DNA of 64,000 nt from an uncultured Bacteroidales bacterium (GCA_900316675.1 ONDR01000004.1:30240-94239); one strand, 5' to 3'. Numbered from the stretch's first letter, positions 31,637-41,819 are shown. Numbers and translations: made by a program. The notes: a model not told the origin generated them from the letters alone.

Positions 31637-32215
31637 TTAGCGGTCATAGAATACTGTTTTGATGAAGGACTGGCCGCAGGTGGGGCAACCGTAGTCGGGG
31701 CTGTCGGGGCTGATGCAGCAGCCTCCGAGGAGGATTTCGCCACGCTCGGCTGCTTCCATCATTTCGTGGCCGGGATAGCCGTACTGGATGCGGAGGACCT
31801 TGCTCCCGCAGTGAGGGCATTTCACGGGCTTGCGACGGACCGGGATGGCTGGATCGTTGACGTGAACGGATTCCTTCAGGTGGTCATAGTATCGGCCCAG
31901 GAATTCTCCGGAGACGCTATCCGGATGCTCGAGCATAGGTTCGTCGGGCTTGGTGCCGGTGAGCATTGCGTAGCACTTCATATAGCGCTCCACGGTGTCG
32001 TTGTTGGCATCTTCCGGAGGATAGATCCAGTTGTTGCGAATCCACATTCCCAGCTCGAAATGCTCATTAGCCGTGAACTCTTCTTTTGTTTCCTCGATGG
32101 CCATCCGCTTTTCTTCCAGCGTAAAGATTTCGTCAAGAATCTTGAAGGCTTCTTCTTCGGTTACAGGAACTTTGCAAACGATGTCCTGGGATTGGGTATT
32201 ATTCTCTGTGTACAT
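31637..32215 (-). CDS. DUF6794-like protein with C-terminal zinc ribbon
   Basis: A 192-residue protein starting MYTENNTQ at 32215; a longer start at 32260 would run into the predicted promoter. The middle (HFELGMWIRNNWIYPP) resembles DUF6794. The C-terminus has CPHCGSK, then CC in GGCCISPDSPDYGCPTCGQ, a treble-clef or rubredoxin-like zinc site that resembles a widespread short zinc-ribbon domain. Function unknown. It has its own promoter overlapping a possible WYL-regulator operator. Confidence 0.6.
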   Translation of the reverse strand: MYTENNTQSQDIVCKVPVTEEEAFKILDEIFTLEEKRMAIEETKEEFTANEHFELGMWIRNNWIYPPEDANNDTVERYMKCYAMLTGTKPDEPMLEHPDSVSGEFLGRYYDHLKESVHVNDPAIPVRRKPVKCPHCGSKVLRIQYGYPGHEMMEAAERGEILLGGCCISPDSPDYGCPTCGQSFIKTVFYDR

Positions 32216-32236
32216 GGCGCTTGGGGTTGTTTGGTG

Positions 32237-32270
32237 CAAATGTAAACTATCTGTCGTCAACTTGTGACAA
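32237..32270 (-). promoter_or_regulatory. promoter and candidate operator of the DUF6794 gene
   Basis: The minus strand has TACATTTG (32244-32237) as -7 box, with TTGTCACAA (32270-32262) upstream. The same TTGTCACAA occurs at the promoter of the BREX-like operon, hinting at common control by the WYL regulator encoded next door. Confidence 0.45.
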
Positions 32271-32287
32271 CAGGGTTTACTGCTGCG

Positions 32288-33268
32288 TCAGTACGTAGAG
32301 TTAATGTGGGCAGCGTGGCGCTTGAGGTATGCTATGAGTTCGTCTCCTTCCATTACCTCTATGTTGCCTTCGAGGCCCATCACGAAGCGCCCTACTCCGT
32401 CGAGGCCGCGGACCGGACCTTCCCAAATCCAGTACTCTTCCTCCTCGTTTTCCATATCGTGCGGCGGGAGTTCCAGGGGTTCCTGCATGACACACATATC
32501 TTCCTCCAGCAGCCCGTTCTGGGCGGAGAGGTATTTTTCGGCCAGCGGGAATTCTTCTACCAGCAGGTTCTTGGCCAGTGTGTTGAGACGCAGCACCACG
32601 TGGTACTCCTTGTCTCCGTGGAAGCGGAAGACATCCATCGGCAGGCTGTGGTGGGCCAGCTCATTGGACCAGCGGTCCGGTGTCTTTTCCACGTCTCCCA
32701 TTCGCAGGACGATGAAACGCTTGTTCTTGCCGTCCGTGAGGTCATACGCCCAGACGCCGGCGTAGTTGGAAGTCATCTGGAAGGGTTCCACCAGGTGGTC
32801 CGCTGTGATACCGGAGTGGGATGATGAGTAGTCCACGAGGCGCACTACCTTCTTGTCCCGGATGGCTTCTACCAGCGCCTGGACTTTGGCAGCGGTGGAA
32901 GGTCGGTCGGTGAAATCGGCAATGGAGGTTTTGTCGTAGATGGCCGACAGTTTGCGCTTCAGCTCGTTTTTGAGCGAATTGCTGGGGTCGAGCGAATCGA
33001 TGAGCCGATTGACGATAAAAGCCTCCTCCGGCGAGAAATAGACAATGTTGTGCAGGTCCTTGACGCCATTCCCAACACTGACCAGCCGGTACTTGTAGTC
33101 GTCCACCTTCTCCACGGCAAACCCCGCCTCCTTGAAAGTGTCGATGTAGCGGTAGATAGTCCGCTGCGAAGTCTCCAACTCTGCAGCAAGCTCATCCACC
33201 GTGTAGATGCGGTTCCCTGACATCAGAACTATCAGGCGCAGGATGCGGGATATTTTGGGCTGGTCCAT
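32288..33268 (-). CDS. WYL-domain transcriptional regulator (BrxR-like)
   Basis: A 326-residue protein with an N-terminal HTH_11 winged helix (ISRILRLIVLMSGNRIYTVDELAAELETSQRTIYR within residues 5-40) and a central WYL domain (about 145-225, with YAGVWAYDL and NKRFIVLRMGDV). WYL regulators such as BrxR and CapW control defence loci, often as repressors released by nucleic acid ligands. It is the last gene of the defence operon, 13 bp after the TPR gene. A shared palindromic word at two promoters suggests its targets. Confidence 0.88.
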   Translation of the reverse strand: MDQPKISRILRLIVLMSGNRIYTVDELAAELETSQRTIYRYIDTFKEAGFAVEKVDDYKYRLVSVGNGVKDLHNIVYFSPEEAFIVNRLIDSLDPSNSLKNELKRKLSAIYDKTSIADFTDRPSTAAKVQALVEAIRDKKVVRLVDYSSSHSGITADHLVEPFQMTSNYAGVWAYDLTDGKNKRFIVLRMGDVEKTPDRWSNELAHHSLPMDVFRFHGDKEYHVVLRLNTLAKNLLVEEFPLAEKYLSAQNGLLEEDMCVMQEPLELPPHDMENEEEEYWIWEGPVRGLDGVGRFVMGLEGNIEVMEGDELIAYLKRHAAHINSTY

Positions 33269-33281
33269 AGGCTATATACTC

Positions 33282-35903
33282 TTATTCTTCCTCATCCTTC
33301 TCGATATTGAGTATTTCATATACTCGCCATTTATCATCGCCTGTTAAGACTGCCTTTGCTTCAACATAGCAATCTGAATGGATTTTATATTTTTCGAGAA
33401 GCGATTTATGCACGTAATAATCTCCGATGAATGCGAAATCTGGTCTACCCCAATCGAGTCCACCTTTATATTTCACTTCAAGAAAGCCGGAAATCTTCTT
33501 TACCAAATCACTATTAACTTCTTCTGTAGCCTCCGCTTTGATGACCTCAATAACTTTCTTCTGATGGCCGGGATTCTTTTTATCGTCTATTGTTCTTACG
33601 TAATAATGTATGATCATGCAATCTCCGACAGAAGGACGAAGTTCAGTCTGATCAAAATGCAGTATACCAGAAAGCTTCTTAGGACCTAATACAAAATGGA
33701 ACAATTGCTTCTGGGTGTTCACATCATCCACAACCACCGTTCTGGATTTAAACTGCTGCAGACCTTCTGCCGGATCACATTTCCGAATGTCGCAGAAAAA
33801 AACCTTCGTCTCTTCCTTTACCTTCTTTTTATATTGCCTAAACGTAACGAAATCGCCCTTACTAAGAGCCTGAGTCTCATAACGTTCATATGATAGAACA
33901 GAGTCAGTAGAATAGATGTGATAAGTTTTCTTTTCCGTATTCACATGTTGGACAATACCATACGTGATAGGAAGACTCAACCAGTCCTTGACATCGGATG
34001 CTGTAATAATCAAAGGGACATACTTGACTATTATTTCTTTCTTTGGTGAAAGCCAAGAATACGTGTTAGGAACGATATTTTCGGTTTCGTCCTTGTATAA
34101 TTTCACCCTCCAAACCTGACCAAGATGACTGTCCCGAAGAATCGGAAACCTCTTTTTGTTTGTCGTGAATTCGATTGAATCTCCATCAACGAAGGTCATC
34201 ATTTCTTTACCATCGTCATTCTTCCACTTGTCTACCAGAACAAGTTCTGTATAAGGGATATCCGAGTATGCACGTTCTTCGGCATCCGGTATAAACTCAG
34301 CATATAGCGAGGCATTCTTATCCTTTGCAGGAGCAGCAGAGGAGCATTGTTCAAGAAGGTTCTCAACATCTGGATCAATGCGCCAACCCATTTTTGTATA
34401 GTGTTTCTTATACAGTTCCAATTCGACCGTAGCATTCTCAAACCTCTTTGCCTTAATCAGTTGCCGAGCCAGTTCAAGTCGTATCTTTCCGATAAAGTCT
34501 TCATTCTTTTCAAGACTGAGAGCCTTACACAACAATGAGATTTTGATATTAGGTTCCTTCCAACAGTCAGCGAATTCACTCCAGATATAGTATTTCTCTC
34601 CCATCTTTAGGCAGAGGTCCTTGTAGATACTTCTCGCCTTGGGGAGTTGGCCGGCACGTAGATGCAAGAGAGCCTGCGATCTAATATTCCAATCGTCATC
34701 GGGGAATTTCTCAACAGCAACGCCGTATAAGTCAATCAGCCACTGAAGGTCTCCAGTTTGCTCATCTGACAAAGTCTCAATAGCCTCCCTGGCCTTTTTA
34801 AGAGACTTGACAGCCAAGGGCTTATATGTTTCGCCATTATCGCCCTTCTCTTCCTCCCAATCCGCGGACCTTAGTTTTTCTGGATTCCATCTTTTGAAGA
34901 AATCATAAAAACGATAGGCATTGTTCTCCTTCATCACCCTTTCTGCCCAACTCAATACCTTTGAATGCCAGATTGATGCAGGAGCTGTGGCAAAAAAGTT
35001 GAGATATTGTTCGAAATAATCCCAAGTAGTTGCAGTTACCCCGTTTTCGGAACTACGATAAATCTTCCAGAAGAAATGCTCACGAAGCATCTCGATAAAA
35101 TCATCTTTCCGGCGCGGAAGGAGGTCAATAAATTCCTGGATTTCTGCCGGAGGATAATTCACAATAGCACGAGCTATTCTTGACATTAGAGAAGGGATTG
35201 AATGCCCATCGCTGTCTCGAGAATCATCAAAATCATTATTCCGTAAATTCCTCGGTCCCCAAAGCCTGAGGAAAGCAATCAACTTGAAATTATCATCCTG
35301 TTTGGAGTAATTCAGCGCAAAATTCAGTATTTGAGAATGGAGATTCGATGGCCTCTCGTTCGTTAGATTAATATAATCACGAAGTTGGGTACGCACCTCC
35401 ACAGATGTTAGCGTAGAAATATGGTCCCTTAAGTAACGATAAATCGTCCATCCGTAACTCTCATGCGCCTCGACGGGAAGATTCCCTGCGGCTGCAATCT
35501 GTGTCAAGATTTCCCAGGCACGATCGTTATTCCCATTTTGGCTTAATTCTTTAGCCTCTTGAATCTGAGAGAAATAAGGGTTTACCGACAACCGCAATTG
35601 CTGGATTTTGCGGACGAGTGTTTCAGCAAATTCGTCGTTAGTTGTGTCAAAATGCAACTTTGAAAGGTCGTCCACGACCTGTCGTGCATTCTCGGTGTTG
35701 CCTTGCTGCTGTTCTCGCTTGCATATATCTATCAGTGTCCAGGCATACGCTTTCCAAACATCCGTATCGGTGTTGTCCTCTCGGAGAATCTCCTCAGCTT
35801 TTTGCTTGGCTTCATCCAATTTGCCTTCACGTCTGAGGTCATATATCTCGGTGGATCTACGGGGTTGATAATCATCCTCGTCGTAGTCGTTATACCAGCG
35901 CAT
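33282..35903 (-). CDS. TPR protein with OB/cold-shock-like C-terminal domains
   Basis: An 873-residue protein. Residues about 15-530 are helical TPR-like repeats (LRREGKLDEAKQKAEEILRE at the start, LHLRAGQLPKARSIYKDL later). Residues about 620-870 hold two or more small beta-barrel stretches (YGIVQHVNTEKKTYHIYS and FHFVLGPKKLSGILHF) that look like cold-shock/OB folds, often RNA-binding. Base composition is visibly richer in A+T than in the Z1 and PglZ genes. It lies 27 bp after the NERD/helicase gene. The pair may be one functional unit. The function is not known to me. Confidence 0.65.
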   Translation of the reverse strand: MRWYNDYDEDDYQPRRSTEIYDLRREGKLDEAKQKAEEILREDNTDTDVWKAYAWTLIDICKREQQQGNTENARQVVDDLSKLHFDTTNDEFAETLVRKIQQLRLSVNPYFSQIQEAKELSQNGNNDRAWEILTQIAAAGNLPVEAHESYGWTIYRYLRDHISTLTSVEVRTQLRDYINLTNERPSNLHSQILNFALNYSKQDDNFKLIAFLRLWGPRNLRNNDFDDSRDSDGHSIPSLMSRIARAIVNYPPAEIQEFIDLLPRRKDDFIEMLREHFFWKIYRSSENGVTATTWDYFEQYLNFFATAPASIWHSKVLSWAERVMKENNAYRFYDFFKRWNPEKLRSADWEEEKGDNGETYKPLAVKSLKKAREAIETLSDEQTGDLQWLIDLYGVAVEKFPDDDWNIRSQALLHLRAGQLPKARSIYKDLCLKMGEKYYIWSEFADCWKEPNIKISLLCKALSLEKNEDFIGKIRLELARQLIKAKRFENATVELELYKKHYTKMGWRIDPDVENLLEQCSSAAPAKDKNASLYAEFIPDAEERAYSDIPYTELVLVDKWKNDDGKEMMTFVDGDSIEFTTNKKRFPILRDSHLGQVWRVKLYKDETENIVPNTYSWLSPKKEIIVKYVPLIITASDVKDWLSLPITYGIVQHVNTEKKTYHIYSTDSVLSYERYETQALSKGDFVTFRQYKKKVKEETKVFFCDIRKCDPAEGLQQFKSRTVVVDDVNTQKQLFHFVLGPKKLSGILHFDQTELRPSVGDCMIIHYYVRTIDDKKNPGHQKKVIEVIKAEATEEVNSDLVKKISGFLEVKYKGGLDWGRPDFAFIGDYYVHKSLLEKYKIHSDCYVEAKAVLTGDDKWRVYEILNIEKDEEE

Positions 35904-35930
35904 TCTTATTGTCCTCCCTTGTTTCGTGAA

Positions 35931-38876
35931 TTACTGTCCAATAAGTGTCCTCACCTGTCTGACCTTGTTTGTAATGTCCGGATCAGAGATGTCGAAAACA
36001 TCTATTTTATTGATAAATCCTTTTGTATGATTCTCCAGGCTTGTACCATACCACATTCTAAGCATAGCGCTACCATTTGCCGTTGTCGCCTTGAATACAA
36101 CCTGATAGTCCTTATTGGATACCATATCAAGCGTAATTCCTTGTTCTTTCAGGTTATCGACAAAGGAATGGAGCACATCCAAAATATAATCCGGACAGCC
36201 CGTCGTTATTTCTCTTGAAGGTGTTTGAGAAAGCACAGTATCGATACATCTTTGGACAATTTCTGAATTCACTAATTCATTAGGCTCCATCCGGAGAGCA
36301 GAGACACCAAATGAATCCTTCGCGCCCTTATTGTTAACATCGATTACAAGCTGCTTTTTGACATCCTGGGGAATGGAAAACAACGCTTTCGTGAGGTAGT
36401 CACTACAAGTTTTTACCCCTTCCAATATGTATCCCTGAGGTTCGAGAATTTTAGCGAGTTCGCAAATGGCGGCAGACGCACTTGTGTTCTTCAACTTGAC
36501 TATCTCAGAGAAACGGTCAGGAACTGCGTAGTTTTCGAAAACCAATATCTGCTTTGTGTTACCGGCTCCAGTATCTGTTTCATTTACTATGCAATTCATG
36601 AACGGGTTGACGTATTGAGGTTGAGCAATGAAGAATGTTCCTGTAGAGGCGCTAAGTCCACTGTATAGCCACCTAAAATAAGCCTCATTGCAAATCCCAT
36701 CGTTCTCTCCCCGGAAACCTTTCAAGACAACATTGTCAAACTCTGAACCGACGGCCTTATGGACCGTGATTGCCCAAGCATATTTTGCGTAAAGTGCATT
36801 GACGAGCGAATCGCTTTCCCGCGCTTGTCTCTGAACAGCACTCTCGTATTTGTCGTAAAATCTCTTCAAAATAGAGCGAGCAACTTTTGTGGTTTTAACC
36901 GCAGTCCTCTCATCCTTTGGTACGACTCGATTACGTATAATTTCGTCAATCGCGGTCCGTTCTTCTGCGGAAAGGTCTTGGTAGCCTTGGTCTGAAACCA
37001 TCTGACGATAATACTCGCTTTCGGTGAATGGAGATGCCTTTTTCAACTCAAGAATACGCCTTTCGATAAACACATTCATCGCGATCAGCTCTTCTTTGGA
37101 TAAATCATCTTCACTCGAAAGATAATTGTCAAGCACCCATATTTCAGCATTTTGACGATTTAGGCTTAAGCAGCTGACAGCAATCTTTGTAAACGAGAGC
37201 AATATGGGACGAGGATAACCCTTTATGGATATTTCTTCACTATGATGATCCAGAATCTGATGCACAGTGAAGTACATACCATTTAGAATTCTCTTTGGAT
37301 TACCAAATCCTGTCTCATCTGGAATGAAGATGTTGTTATTGGCTATGATAAGATCACCAGCGGCAAGGTCCTTGCCATTATCCAAACAATGCGTCTTTAT
37401 CCAAAGGTTCGTTTTCTGGCAGTCACCCTTCTTGAAGAAAAGAACGGCCTTACGGGGTTCCTCCTGAAAAGGAGAAACAAACCACTCTTTCAATTTATCA
37501 ACTATCGCATCTTTCTCAACCTCCACAATTGTTCCATCATCAAAAGAGTAGTTCAAGGAATTAAACAGCTGGGAATCCATGCTATGAGCCAATTCACATT
37601 TTAAGGTTTCTTTACAAGACTCCTTAGCGTCAACTACCGGTTGGTTATAGTAGTGTATTATCCTTTCCCCACAGATTGATTTAAGATTGGTGATATTGAG
37701 AGCAGAATCCTCTGACGACCCAAAAGATAACATATACGGATCGCCGATAAAGACAATTTTTCTTCTCGATGATGGGTTAGCATAAGAAATGAAGTCCTCA
37801 AGCAATCGACCAGAACCAAATCGGAGCAAATCCGTTTGAGAAAGGCTCCGGCTTACGAGATGCGCATCATAAACTATCAGCAATGCACGCTCATCAAGGC
37901 CAGCGTCGGACCTTAAAGGTATCACCTGTACGGCCCAATCATCTTTTTCTTCCGCATCAGGCATATTATCCGTCTTTTCATTACCTCCGTAGATGAATGA
38001 ATAGAGACTGGATGCTTCGATGCCACGCTGTCGTAAACGACGACTTATTCGATTAGAATGACACAATCCCTGAACTTCAGGAATCTCATAGTTATCAGCT
38101 ATTGAGAACAAGTATTTTGCCCAATTATCCCGTTCGGCAACATCCATCGATGACAGAACCAAGAGATCATTCCCCTCGGCCTGCATAAAGGCATCAATGG
38201 TGGATTTTGCACCATCACCAACGATAATATCCTTTTTACGAATGACTTCCGTTTCGAATGAATACTCTTGGACATACTCATCGGCAGGGAAAATACTCTT
38301 GACTGCTTTATCTACATCCGCGTCATAAGCATTGTCATTGTTCAGGTCATATAAAAGAGCCCCAATTTCTGATTCTTGAGCAATTTTATAGTATGGATAC
38401 TTGCCAGGAACTTTGTTGGTCAAGTCAATAGGACCGGAAAAGATGTTGGCAATGCAAACTCGTGACGGGTTAATCTTTTGCTTGAGAATCAGATTGTGCT
38501 CGACAATCTCCCGGAAGGCACTTCTGTATGAGGCGAGCTGAAGAAAAGGATTAAGGAAATGTGCTCCAGCCTTTACCTCTATTGCCTGGTGGTCTGACGT
38601 TTTTTCGGCGTACCACGCGTAGTTCTTAAACTCGTCATCTCCTCTCGGGAGAATCAATTGGCCCGCATAATCCTTGAAATCTATGATGACAACGCCGTTG
38701 TTATAAAACAGTATGGCATCAGCACGGAACCTACGATAGTTCTCATTGAAAGGATTCCCCACCAAAATACCATCGTATTTATGCTTTTTGAATACAGCAT
38801 CCATTATCTTAACAACTCGACGGAATTGCTCGTTTTCATGAGTTGCTGCTTGCTGATGAAGTACTTCTAAGGCCAT
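35931..38876 (-). CDS. NERD-like nuclease fused to a degenerate SF1 helicase
   Basis: A 981-residue protein. Residues about 10-110 resemble a NERD/PD-(D/E)XK nuclease: RADAILF (Asp53) and VVIIDFKDY (Asp66-Phe-Lys68). From about 215 it follows UvrD/RecD-like helicases, ending with YAWAITVHKAVGSEFDNVVL (about 699-718), a UvrD_C-type motif. The P-loop position reads LLVLSSMDVAERDNWAKYL (238-256) with no GxxGxGKT, and the Walker B place is ALLIVYDAHL. ATP hydrolysis is therefore doubtful. Residues 780-981 are a separate domain. It lies 42 bp after Z1. Confidence 0.7.
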   Translation of the reverse strand: MALEVLHQQAATHENEQFRRVVKIMDAVFKKHKYDGILVGNPFNENYRRFRADAILFYNNGVVIIDFKDYAGQLILPRGDDEFKNYAWYAEKTSDHQAIEVKAGAHFLNPFLQLASYRSAFREIVEHNLILKQKINPSRVCIANIFSGPIDLTNKVPGKYPYYKIAQESEIGALLYDLNNDNAYDADVDKAVKSIFPADEYVQEYSFETEVIRKKDIIVGDGAKSTIDAFMQAEGNDLLVLSSMDVAERDNWAKYLFSIADNYEIPEVQGLCHSNRISRRLRQRGIEASSLYSFIYGGNEKTDNMPDAEEKDDWAVQVIPLRSDAGLDERALLIVYDAHLVSRSLSQTDLLRFGSGRLLEDFISYANPSSRRKIVFIGDPYMLSFGSSEDSALNITNLKSICGERIIHYYNQPVVDAKESCKETLKCELAHSMDSQLFNSLNYSFDDGTIVEVEKDAIVDKLKEWFVSPFQEEPRKAVLFFKKGDCQKTNLWIKTHCLDNGKDLAAGDLIIANNNIFIPDETGFGNPKRILNGMYFTVHQILDHHSEEISIKGYPRPILLSFTKIAVSCLSLNRQNAEIWVLDNYLSSEDDLSKEELIAMNVFIERRILELKKASPFTESEYYRQMVSDQGYQDLSAEERTAIDEIIRNRVVPKDERTAVKTTKVARSILKRFYDKYESAVQRQARESDSLVNALYAKYAWAITVHKAVGSEFDNVVLKGFRGENDGICNEAYFRWLYSGLSASTGTFFIAQPQYVNPFMNCIVNETDTGAGNTKQILVFENYAVPDRFSEIVKLKNTSASAAICELAKILEPQGYILEGVKTCSDYLTKALFSIPQDVKKQLVIDVNNKGAKDSFGVSALRMEPNELVNSEIVQRCIDTVLSQTPSREITTGCPDYILDVLHSFVDNLKEQGITLDMVSNKDYQVVFKATTANGSAMLRMWYGTSLENHTKGFINKIDVFDISDPDITNKVRQVRTLIGQ

Positions 38877-38918
38877 TATATTCTTTGTTTGTTATTGTAT
38901 GTAGCAATAAAGAAAATA

Positions 38919-41819
38919 TCATTCATTTTCCAGGTCGGCATCGCCGGCGTCGAGCTGTTCTTTGTATTCTTCGAAGCGCTCGCGGTCTTTGTCGGTCATT
39001 TTGTATTCCAGGATGTCGTCGATGTTGTAGTCGACTTCCCATTGGGCACGATTGCCATAGGTCATTTCGTGACCGGTGCCACGGATGCTGTAGACGATGT
39101 CGGTGTCCTCGTACTCGTAAGGGATGAGGTCGTAGGGATGGGATTCATCCAGTTTGACGAGGAGTTTGGAGCCGCTTTGGTCTCGGGAGCAGCGGAAGTG
39201 GATGTATTTCACGTCTTTAAGGAGGAACGGGAACTGGCCGTTCACGACATCATAGACGGTGTACTCTTTGTCGGCCGGGATACCTGGTGCCAGGATGAGG
39301 TTTCCGCGATCATCTTTGGCCAGATACAAGGACTGAGTAGTGGGTTTGATGAGGCGGTGTTCTACCTTCTGGATGCCGAGAATGATGTCCATGAAGGGAC
39401 CGATTTCCATCGTGACGTTGAGGACTTGTTCCTTCGGGAGGGTTTTGAGTATCTCCAGTTCGATGGGCGGCTTGGGTTTGCGAATGCGCTTGTCGGCATT
39501 GATGGTGAAGATTCCATCCTGGGTTTTCTCCGGAGTAAAGAGCAGCGGCCAGTAGAACGGCGCATTTCTCCAGCCCTGGGACTGGGAACCTTTCTCGCGG
39601 AACAGGAGCAAAGCCGGACGGTCGATGGCTACTTCTGCTGGTTTGTCGGTACGACCATCATCCGGAGCGTCACGGAATTTTCCGTTCTCACGCAGACGGC
39701 TGGAATTACGGCCGGTTCGCTGCAGACACCAGAGTTTGCCATCTGTGTTGTAGGTGAGATTGTCCAGGATGGTGAGCATCTCGTTGGGGTCAAAGCGGTA
39801 ATCCACGTTGGCGTATTCCTCACTGTAGATGAAGGTGTCGTTGATGAGCTGGATGATCTTGGCTGCCAGTTCAAAGTCGATGAGGAAGTAGTCATCCACC
39901 TTGTAGCCAGGCGCGGACATGATGAGTTTGTCAATTTTATCCACAATTCCAGCAATCTCGTCGTAGGTGCCGGTCTGGAAGCCGATGGGCAGGATGCGCT
40001 GCTTGGCCCGAATGACACGTGTGTTGGCAGGACGGAATTTGCTTTGGGCACTGGGCTTGATGCGGGAATCGTATCCTATGACGATGGACGTGACATCTTC
40101 GGTGCGAACCTTGTCCTTATGCTTGACCAGATAATCGCGCAAGATTTCATCGAAGGAGTTCATCATCTCCAGCACCTGATAAATCTTGGCTGTGGTATAG
40201 AAGCGTGTGACAGCCATATCTTCCTTGTCACGTGCGCCGTACATACGGGCGTGCTGGATGACTGTGTCCATCTGGAACTTCTTGGGGTCACGGCCGTAAA
40301 AGAAGCAGAGCATATTGTCAAGTGTGATGCCACGGTCGAGGATGGTGCCACCGATGAAGAAATTGGCGGTACGCGTGAGTTTAAGCTGGCCTCGCTGGTC
40401 GAGCATCGTGCGTACCTTGACCGGATCGGAAGAATTAACTACGTTGATGCTGTAGTCCTGGAAGCGGAGAATCTTCCGCATCCTTGCCTCTACATCTGCC
40501 CAGGACGGGAATTCTTCCTTGATAAGACCGGCTTCCCGGGCTTTGACGTTGGATTGACGGAAATCTTCGTAGGCATCTTGCTGGATACCCAGCAGATGCA
40601 GGTCAGCGTTCTGGGATTTGAGGAAGGATTCACGGACATCCTCGATGATGCTGGTAATGAGTTCCTCCTGCCATTCGTGGTATTTCTTGTTGATTTCCAC
40701 GTGGATGAGGCAGGACGATTTGTAGGTCTGGCCTTTCTTCTCTTCCTGGAGCGAGCGGATGGCCGCTGCCATCAGGTAGCCGATGATAGACTTGGAGAGG
40801 TCGAGGATGTTGTCGGAATGCGCACGCGAGGTTTTGTAGTCCTCCTTTCGCTCACTGAGCTGTTGGATGCAGAGGTCGGTCACCTCTTTGTGCAGATGGG
40901 AATACATCGAGTTGTCGTCTTTGGACTCGACGTAGTATTGATGGCCACCAACATATTTGTCGTGTACCGGCACCAGACCTGTGTAACGAGGCAACCACGG
41001 AGACGCTTCCTTGCCGTGACGGAGCTGGATGGAACCATCCGGCTGCAGGTATAGAGAATACGGTGTGGCCGTGACCTGCATATAGCGGTGGTAACGCAAG
41101 GGCTTGCGGAACTGTTCGATGAGGTCGGAAATCTTGAGTAGTTCGAATTCTCCTGCACGCTGGTAATACGCCCTGGAGGCAAAGTCTGCCTCGTCATCCA
41201 CAATGAGCACTTCCCTGCGGGCCAGTTCCGGACTTTTCTCTGTAAAGAGCGTAATCAGGTGCTGGAGGTTCTTGTTCTCCTTTTTGCAGACGATGATGAA
41301 GCGGTTGCGCGGATCTTCTGCCATTGTACCCAGGTCCTCGTGGATGAGGTCCATGATGTCAAAGATGCGGACTATCACCTTCTGGGAAGTGGTTCCGTTC
41401 TCGGCGAAGTATTTGAAGTCGTTGCGCAGACGCTCTTTGGTTTGCTCTGCAAGCGTGTTGGAATTCTTGGTGAGCACAATGCAGACATCGATACCTCGGT
41501 CCATCGAAAGGCCCATGATGCTCTCGAAAGTGTCGGTCTTACCGCACTGGACATTACCAAGCAGAAGGCAAGGATCTGTTGCGCCAGGTCCTTCTACAAG
41601 GAGCTGGTCTACCATCTCCCTGACGCACTGCTCTTTGGCGTCGGACATGAACTTGTTGTGGGCCTTCATCGTTGAAAAGACAAACTCATTCTCATCGATG
41701 CGTTCACGCTCTTCCAGCCGTGCTTTCTGCTCATAGAGTTCCGGAGGGATGGGCATTCCGCACTCTTCGAGATTGTGCATAAAGTCCAATAACTTGGCAA
41801 GGGTATCAAATTGCTTCAT
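38919..41819 (-). CDS. Z1-domain ATPase/helicase-like protein
   Basis: A 966-residue protein. LLLGNVQCGKTDTF (Walker A GNVQCGKT 88-95), EVLIVDDEAD (206-212) and QVTATPYS are helicase superfamily 2-type motifs, and FFIGGTILDRGITLDN is the Z1-domain signature. Z1 proteins occur in MutL-, PglZ- and methyltransferase-associated defence loci and are thought to couple ATP use to DNA processing. It lies 14 bp after the BrxA-like gene and occupies the operon where classical BREX type 3 would carry the BrxHII helicase elsewhere. No nuclease motif is obvious to me. Confidence 0.82.
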   Translation of the reverse strand: MKQFDTLAKLLDFMHNLEECGMPIPPELYEQKARLEERERIDENEFVFSTMKAHNKFMSDAKEQCVREMVDQLLVEGPGATDPCLLLGNVQCGKTDTFESIMGLSMDRGIDVCIVLTKNSNTLAEQTKERLRNDFKYFAENGTTSQKVIVRIFDIMDLIHEDLGTMAEDPRNRFIIVCKKENKNLQHLITLFTEKSPELARREVLIVDDEADFASRAYYQRAGEFELLKISDLIEQFRKPLRYHRYMQVTATPYSLYLQPDGSIQLRHGKEASPWLPRYTGLVPVHDKYVGGHQYYVESKDDNSMYSHLHKEVTDLCIQQLSERKEDYKTSRAHSDNILDLSKSIIGYLMAAAIRSLQEEKKGQTYKSSCLIHVEINKKYHEWQEELITSIIEDVRESFLKSQNADLHLLGIQQDAYEDFRQSNVKAREAGLIKEEFPSWADVEARMRKILRFQDYSINVVNSSDPVKVRTMLDQRGQLKLTRTANFFIGGTILDRGITLDNMLCFFYGRDPKKFQMDTVIQHARMYGARDKEDMAVTRFYTTAKIYQVLEMMNSFDEILRDYLVKHKDKVRTEDVTSIVIGYDSRIKPSAQSKFRPANTRVIRAKQRILPIGFQTGTYDEIAGIVDKIDKLIMSAPGYKVDDYFLIDFELAAKIIQLINDTFIYSEEYANVDYRFDPNEMLTILDNLTYNTDGKLWCLQRTGRNSSRLRENGKFRDAPDDGRTDKPAEVAIDRPALLLFREKGSQSQGWRNAPFYWPLLFTPEKTQDGIFTINADKRIRKPKPPIELEILKTLPKEQVLNVTMEIGPFMDIILGIQKVEHRLIKPTTQSLYLAKDDRGNLILAPGIPADKEYTVYDVVNGQFPFLLKDVKYIHFRCSRDQSGSKLLVKLDESHPYDLIPYEYEDTDIVYSIRGTGHEMTYGNRAQWEVDYNIDDILEYKMTDKDRERFEEYKEQLDAGDADLENE

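Noticed and set aside
38889..41054. A 721-codon open frame on the plus strand opposite the Z1 gene
   Set aside because: It mirrors the codon bias of the Z1 gene, has no domain motifs and no promoter. The Z1 gene on the other strand has clear family motifs.
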